Made by a program: the position numbers and the translations under genes. Source: JAVBNC01 sp031551765 (GTDB taxonomy: Bacteria; Desulfobacterota; Desulfovibrionia; Desulfovibrionales; Desulfovibrionaceae). Taken from it: 28,492 nucleotides of DNA. The notes below the pieces were generated by a model. It was not told the origin of the DNA, did not search any database, and saw only the letters and a program-made list of their open reading frames with translations. The stretch is taken from contig JAVBNC010000141.1 of assembly GCA_031551765.1 (NCBI GenBank), forward strand, positions 1-28,492. The letters are read 5' to 3'. Below, one piece after another: positions 24,340 to 28,492 of this stretch. Positions within the stretch are counted from its first letter, which is position 1. Each line of letters starts with the position of its first letter.

Positions 24340-25053
24340 TTAACGCTTGGCTTTTTTCTCCTGAGCCTTTTCCAGCTTTTCCAGCTTGGTTTCCCTGCCC
24401 TGCCGCTGCACGCTCTGCGCCTTGTCGTAGCTTTCCATCAGAGCGCGGAACCGGGGAACGATGTCCTCGACCATGATGGCGGCGAAATCCATGGCGTCCG
24501 CCCTGTTCCAGGTTTTCATGATCTCCGCCAGCACGGCGAAGGTGTCTATAGGCATGGCCCCGGCCTGGGTGACACGGGCGATCGTCAGATCCGTGGCGAT
24601 TTTGCTCCAGTTGCCGGCAGCGTCCACCACGCAGAACACCTTGTACCCGGCTTCCACCGCGCTCAACGCCGGAAGCGCCATGCACACGCTGGTCAGCGTG
24701 CCCGCTATGATCAGGGTTTTACGTTTGGTCTTTTCTATGGCCTTGACCCATTCAGGGTTGTCCCAGGCGTTGATTTGCCCGGTGCGCGGGATGTACACCG
24801 CATCCGGGTTGCACTGGTGCACTTCGGGAATCAGCGGCCCGTTGGGACCATCCGGCACGGAAGCCGTGCTGAAGGTGGGGATTTTGGCCAGGTGCGAAAC
24901 CTTGGCCAAAGCAGCCACATGCGCGCGCAGTTCAGACTGCTCCATATCGCGCACCAGCTGAATCAGGCCGCTTTGCGGGTCTATCAGCAGCATTACGGCA
25001 TCGTCCGGGTCGATGATCCACCTGTTTTTCCCACCGGTCTTTTTATCCGCCAT
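24340..25053 (-). CDS. YcaC-like isochorismatase-family cysteine hydrolase
   Basis: A 237-residue protein; the ATG at 25051-25053 has GAGGAGGACAGG upstream, so the longer frame is not used. It aligns by eye with the YcaC group: LLIDPQSGLIQLVRD (D25), PNGPLIPEV, INAWDNPEWVKA, LIIAGTLTSVCMALPALSA (nucleophile C124) and MESYDKAQ near the end. These are cysteine hydrolases of the isochorismatase fold with unknown physiological substrate, not true isochorismatases. A Lys/Glu-rich tail of about 20 residues (after residue 215) extends beyond the usual end. Divergent from the TauE/SafE permease; no siderophore genes nearby. Confidence 0.87.
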   Translation of the reverse strand: MADKKTGGKNRWIIDPDDAVMLLIDPQSGLIQLVRDMEQSELRAHVAALAKVSHLAKIPTFSTASVPDGPNGPLIPEVHQCNPDAVYIPRTGQINAWDNPEWVKAIEKTKRKTLIIAGTLTSVCMALPALSAVEAGYKVFCVVDAAGNWSKIATDLTIARVTQAGAMPIDTFAVLAEIMKTWNRADAMDFAAIMVEDIVPRFRALMESYDKAQSVQRQGRETKLEKLEKAQEKKAKR

Positions 25054-25082
25054 GACCTGTCCTCCTCGTAAGCTTGGCGCGT

Positions 25083-25109
25083 ATCCGGACAGCGGCAAGC
25101 CGTCCGGAT
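25083..25109. promoter_or_regulatory. Inverted repeat in the YcaC-like gene leader
   Basis: ATCCGGAC (25083-25090) and GTCCGGAT (25102-25109), separated by 11 bases, lie 30 bases before the minus-strand ATG. It may be an operator or a leader hairpin. The rest of the 321-base divergent gap to 25375 holds no gene I can support; a weak TTGGGG-18-TATAGC lies around 25135-25165. Confidence 0.4.
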
Positions 25110-25374
25110 TCGCGCACGCGCATGTGGTTGTTTGGGGATTCTCCCATTTGTACCGTATAGCAATTACGAACGAACGCAGTTATTTTTTTCCGTTCCGGGA
25201 AATACAGCCCATACCTGTTGAGTGACACGGGATTGCCCTCCGCCGCCAGGCCCGGTACAGTGCGCGTAAGAGTGCCGCCGCCGTATTTCATGGCCACGGC
25301 CGCATGCGGCTAACGCGCGTCAGGGCGCTTGCCGGAACGCAAAGCCGGAAGCGCGGAGTTTTGAGGAGACCGTA

Positions 25375-26136
25375 GTGGAATTTGATATCGCGGTGATCGT
25401 GGCGCTGAGCCTGGTGTACGCCGTGACCGGATGCATGGACGGCATCGCGGGCGGCGGCGGGCTGATCGCCATGCCCGCCCTGCTCCTGGCCGGAATCGCG
25501 CCGGAACTGGCCTTGGGCACGAACAAGCTGGTCGTGCTTTTCGGCTGCGTCGCATCCATGAGCGCATACGCCCGCAACGGCCTGGTGTTCTGGCCCCTGG
25601 TCCGCGCCGGGGCGCTGCCGTCCCTTGTCGCGGCCCTGGTGGGGGCCAGAGCCATTCTGCTGTTTGACAGCGAGGGCATAGGCCGGATCATCCTGTTTCT
25701 GCTGCCGCTGGCCGTGGCCGCCACACTGCTGACCAAAAAGGACAAGGATATCACGGAGCTGCCCGCCCTGCCCCTGGGCATGGGCGCGCCGCTGGCCTGC
25801 GCGGCCCTGGGTTTTTATGACGGGTTCTTCGGGCCCGGCAGCGGCAGTTTTTATATCCTGACCTTTTATTTCGTCATCGGCCTGGGCATGCTGCACGCAT
25901 CCGCCACGAACAAGGTTTTCGGCCTGATGACCGTGACCGCCGGATTGCTGGTCTTTGCCTGGCACGGCAAGGTGCTGTACCTTTTGGGCATTCCCCTGGG
26001 CCTAGCCAATATCGCGGGCAATCTCCTGGGAGCCAAACTGGCCATGCGTATCGGCCCCGCCGTGGTGCGCAAGGTTCTGCTGCTGTCCATAACCCTGCTT
26101 TTCGTTTCCCTGATCTGGAAATTTTACCTGAGTTGA
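25375..26136 (+). CDS. TauE/SafE-family membrane permease
   Basis: A 253-residue integral membrane protein with about eight helices in two repeats. Each repeat has the family's Gly-rich turn and later Asn-Lys: DGIAGGGGLIAMPAL then LALGTNKL in the first half, DGFFGPGSGSF then ASATNKVFG in the second. The start is GTG at 25375, supported by GAGGAG 9 bases upstream and by the immediate first helix. The family moves sulfite, sulfoacetate or other organosulfur and organic anions, usually outward. No taurine or sulfonate gene is next to it. It ends at a bidirectional terminator shared with the Nudix gene. Confidence 0.88.
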   Translation: MEFDIAVIVALSLVYAVTGCMDGIAGGGGLIAMPALLLAGIAPELALGTNKLVVLFGCVASMSAYARNGLVFWPLVRAGALPSLVAALVGARAILLFDSEGIGRIILFLLPLAVAATLLTKKDKDITELPALPLGMGAPLACAALGFYDGFFGPGSGSFYILTFYFVIGLGMLHASATNKVFGLMTVTAGLLVFAWHGKVLYLLGIPLGLANIAGNLLGAKLAMRIGPAVVRKVLLLSITLLFVSLIWKFYLS

Positions 26137-26151
26137 AAAGAGACAAAAACC

Positions 26152-26186
26152 AAGTCCCGCAAAGCATTCCAAGCCTTGCGGGACTT
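26152..26186. terminator. Bidirectional terminator between the TauE/SafE gene and the Nudix gene
   Basis: Perfect 11-base arms (26152-26162 and 26176-26186). The plus strand ends in TTT and the minus strand continues into GGTTTTTGTCTCTTTT, so it should work best for the minus-strand transcript. Confidence 0.8.
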
Positions 26187-26226
26187 TCTGAGTCTGAAGA
26201 TGAGGGCCGAAACCCGGCGCAGCGGC

Positions 26227-26757
26227 CTATTCGTGGCGTCCGGTCACGCTCTTTCCGTGCCTGCCCGGCCCGGTGACGGTATAGGTTCCCTTGCCGTCGG
26301 CATCCACATACGCTTCCGCCGTGAAGGGGCAGTTCCCGCTTTCAATATGCGGCAACAGGGCCCGCAGCGCGGGGTGCGTGCTCTTGTCCTTATAAACGGC
26401 CGCTGTTTCGGTCCAGGCGAGCTTCCCTTCCGGGCTCGGCGTGACCGTGCCGGAAAACTCCTCGGCCGCGAAATAAATGCACAGGGCTTCCGGTCCGACT
26501 CTGCCTTCCCGGTGCACCTGCATGTACCCGGCGAAATGGCAGTCGTGAAGGGTAAGGCCGGTTTCCTCCCGCATTTCGCGCAGGCAGGCGGCGGTTATTT
26601 CCTCGCCGGGCCGCTTGTGTCCGCCGGGAATGGTCCGCATGCCCTGATAGGGCGGAAGCGTCCGTTCGACCAGCAGAAGCCTGCTCCCCTGGCGGATGAA
26701 GCAGAAAACAATAAGGGTGGAACTTGGATAGTGTTTGCCGGAATCCGCTTGCGCCAT
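26227..26757 (-). CDS. Nudix hydrolase
   Basis: A 176-residue protein. The Nudix box G-x5-E-x7-REUxEExGU is complete as GHKRPGEEITAACLREMREETGL, residues 46-68, so Mg-dependent pyrophosphohydrolase activity is expected. The TLPPYQGMRTIPGGHKRPGEE context resembles MutT/ADP-ribose-type enzymes, but the substrate cannot be read. The ATG at 26755-26757 has AAGGA 5 bases upstream; the ATG two codons earlier is too close to that site. It is downstream of the CapA-like gene with a 60-base gap and is probably cotranscribed with it. Confidence 0.88.
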   Translation of the reverse strand: MAQADSGKHYPSSTLIVFCFIRQGSRLLLVERTLPPYQGMRTIPGGHKRPGEEITAACLREMREETGLTLHDCHFAGYMQVHREGRVGPEALCIYFAAEEFSGTVTPSPEGKLAWTETAAVYKDKSTHPALRALLPHIESGNCPFTAEAYVDADGKGTYTVTGPGRHGKSVTGRHE

Positions 26758-26817
26758 GGTCATCCTTCTTTAGCGGGCCTGTTGGCGCCGCATCTGTAGT
26801 CCCGACCGTTTTTTCCC

Positions 26818-28113
26818 TTATGCCATTTTAATACGGCCGCGGCCGTTTTCAATCTCGATCACGGTGCCGAACGCGGCGGACAGGTTTTGCAGGTCCCCCA
26901 GGATCCGCGTTCCGTCCTCCACAGAGGCCAGTTTCGGCATCCCCCGCCTGGAGCGTTTCAAGCCGAAGCCCAGGGTTATGGGAATCAGCTCCAGAGAAAC
27001 AACAGCGTCGTCTTCCACTGTAAAAGACGGCATTACAGCCTCAAAAATCCTTTTATCGACGACAAAGCCCCGCGTCCCGTTTCCGCTGCGGGCGTCAAAG
27101 GCGTCCGTGGGTGTGCTGTCGGGCCCCAGCCCGTATGGGGCATAAAAATCAGCGGGCTGGCGTTCCACAGAATCGTTTTTAAAGAAAAAATCGCCAAGGC
27201 CGTGAAACACCGGCCTGTTCTTGTACAGTTCGACGCCGCGCAGTATGTGCGCTCCATGCCCCAGGTAGGCATGCGCGCCGTTGTCTATACACAGGTGGGC
27301 AAATTCGCGGGCAAAGTCCGGCGGGACGGTCTTGTCCAGGCCATTGAACTCATGCACATGGTGGCTGACCAGCACCACATCGGCCTGCCGCGTCGCTTCA
27401 TGCAACGATTTGACGATACGGGCGGTATCCTTGGAATTGCAGGAAGTGACGGTGCCGGCATCTCCGGCGTCAAAGCGCACGGAACCGATAGCGAAACCTT
27501 TAGCGGGTTCGGCGTATCCACCTTGTTCGCGGACCCGCTGACGGGCGTTGGCGTAAGTTTTGCCGTCGACAATGGCTCTCAATGTCTCAATGTCCTCTTC
27601 CGGCACATAATGTACGGCGTTAAAGCGCAGCATATTGATGCCGGGGCGCCCTCTCACGTCGGGCCGCTGTTCCCCGGCGATATGCCAGTCTTTAGCGGTG
27701 GAGCACACACTGATCAACGCGACCCTGCCCTTGGGCGTTTCCAGGTAACAGGGCTGAGCCGCCTCGGCAAGGTTCCGCCCTATTCCGGCATGGATGCAGC
27801 CCGCTTCTTCCAGGTGGCGCAAGGTCGTCTGCAGCCCGTCATGGCCCCAGTCCAGACTATGGTTTGTGGCGCAGCCATACAGGTTGCACCCCAGCCAGTT
27901 CAGGTCCTGAACAACGGCGGGCCGCGCCACCACCCAGGTGCCGCCGCTGACCGCTGAAGGCGAGACCTCAAAGTCATGCACCGTCAACTCAAAATTGGTA
28001 AACCGCGCGTCATGCGCTTCAAATACAGCCTTCAAAGCCAGAAGATCAGGGTCGTTCCGGGCCATACGCTGCGTCAGCAGCGCGTCCCCGGTTGCAATAA
28101 GAGAAAACGCCAT
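26818..28113 (-). CDS. CapA-like (PGA_cap) metallophosphatase-fold protein
   Basis: A 431-residue protein; the ATG at 28111-28113 follows AGGAGG by 8 bases, so the longer frame (to 28194) is rejected. CapA signatures appear in order: ATGDALL near the N-terminus, FTNFELTV, CATNHSLDWG (the NNH-xx-D-xG motif), VLVSHHVHEF, YLGHGAHILRGVE and HGLGDFFF. The domain is the calcineurin-like fold used in poly-gamma-glutamate capsule proteins and in many unrelated anaerobe proteins. No signal peptide or membrane segment is seen, and there are no capB/pgsB, capC or capD genes, so capsule synthesis is not implied. It is upstream of the Nudix gene. Confidence 0.87.
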   Translation of the reverse strand: MAFSLIATGDALLTQRMARNDPDLLALKAVFEAHDARFTNFELTVHDFEVSPSAVSGGTWVVARPAVVQDLNWLGCNLYGCATNHSLDWGHDGLQTTLRHLEEAGCIHAGIGRNLAEAAQPCYLETPKGRVALISVCSTAKDWHIAGEQRPDVRGRPGINMLRFNAVHYVPEEDIETLRAIVDGKTYANARQRVREQGGYAEPAKGFAIGSVRFDAGDAGTVTSCNSKDTARIVKSLHEATRQADVVLVSHHVHEFNGLDKTVPPDFAREFAHLCIDNGAHAYLGHGAHILRGVELYKNRPVFHGLGDFFFKNDSVERQPADFYAPYGLGPDSTPTDAFDARSGNGTRGFVVDKRIFEAVMPSFTVEDDAVVSLELIPITLGFGLKRSRRGMPKLASVEDGTRILGDLQNLSAAFGTVIEIENGRGRIKMA

Positions 28114-28295
28114 GGAGCCACCTCCTGTTATTGCTAGGATAAAATCTTGCATGCTTTTAAGAAGCTCGGGCACTGGCACAGAGTTATGGGACAAAGAGAG
28201 GATCGTTTTTCAATGCGTTATCAGGTAGCCCAGTGCAGGACAATAGGGTGGGCTGTGAGTTGGGGGCATAATTAGGCTCTAGACTCATTAATTAC

Positions 28296-28492
28296 AAATC
28301 GGTTAAACCACCGCCTCTGGCGGTGAGACCGTAAGAGGTTCGACCGATCCTGGATTGTAACGGCGTGAAAAATAGGCTCAATCCATTGGACCACCGGGTG
28401 GTTCGCCATGGAGAGAGCCTATGCGAGAATGGAAAAAACAAAGCCACGTCACTTGGTATTGTCTTTACCATATCGTCTTCATTCCTAAATAC
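28296..28492 (+). mobile_element. IS200/IS605-type element, left end (cut by window edge)
   Basis: Upstream of a tnpA start lies an IS200-like left end: a hairpin caccgcc/ggcggtg (28309-28315 and 28319-28325, loop tct) and a second one accac/gtggt (28390-28394 and 28398-28402) just before the ATG. These structures recall the end-recognition hairpin and the translation-limiting leader hairpin of IS200 elements. The exact left boundary is an estimate. Confidence 0.65.
28421..28492 (+). CDS. tnpA: IS200/IS605-type transposase TnpA, N-terminal fragment
   Basis: The first 24 codons contain SHVTWYCLYHIVFIPKY, which fits the N-terminal strand of IS200 TnpA (the HUH single-strand transposase family, typically KSHVVWxxKYHVVFVPKY). 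The ATG follows GAGAGAG. The window ends before the HUH motif and the catalytic Tyr, so intactness is unknown. Confidence 0.8.
   Translation, partial: MREWKKQSHVTWYCLYHIVFIPKY

Noticed and set aside
2780..28113. Link between gamma-glutamyltranspeptidase and the CapA-like protein as a poly-gamma-glutamate system
   Set aside because: The genes are 22 kb apart on opposite strands, with no polymer synthase genes between them.

Overview
The window is high-GC bacterial DNA with strong Shine-Dalgarno sites and short intergenic gaps. Its gene content points to a host-associated or anaerobic Desulfovibrionaceae-like deltaproteobacterium: the order aroQ-efp-ftsK-lolA, a methyl-accepting chemotaxis protein and a hybrid kinase that both carry Cys-bearing PAS domains, a DctM-like permease, and a TIGR04076-like remnant. 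This assignment is inferred from gene content and style; no marker gene such as rRNA is present. Both edges cut mobile elements: the 3' end of an IS1595-type transposase at the left, and the 5' end of an IS200/IS605-type tnpA at the right.

Layout. 1-2.6 kb: transposase tail, a copy of a dispersed repeat, an RsuA/RluB-type pseudouridine synthase, a small Cys-rich protein and a GT4 glycosyltransferase. 2.8-7.7 kb: a tight five-gene plus-strand operon encoding gamma-glutamyltranspeptidase, a small exported DUF6305-like protein, a DctM-like permease, a 48-residue membrane protein and a membrane-anchored M14/aspartoacylase-like zinc hydrolase. I read this as a cell-envelope system that cleaves gamma-glutamyl or N-acyl amino-acid compounds and imports the product. 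It is the best candidate here for an undescribed system. 7.7-12.3 kb: housekeeping genes on the minus strand (aroQ, efp, ftsK, lolA), separated by strong hairpins; ftsK has no canonical start codon where one is expected. 12.4-13.0 kb: engB on the plus strand.

13.1-20.5 kb: a MalT-like LuxR-family ATPase regulator, an 820-bp AT-rich intergenic region, an orphan PrpF-family isomerase and, convergent to it, a large chemoreceptor with a long helical periplasmic domain and a Cys-rich PAS. 20.5-24.2 kb: a Cof-type HAD phosphatase, a hybrid sensor kinase and a broken TIGR04076-like gene (one-base deletion plus in-frame TAG). 24.3-28.1 kb: a YcaC-like cysteine hydrolase divergent from a TauE/SafE permease, then a CapA-like protein followed by a Nudix hydrolase on the minus strand.

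The junctions between converging genes are nearly all marked by long, near-perfect hairpins acting as bidirectional terminators. I saw no tRNA, rRNA, CRISPR array or prophage module.
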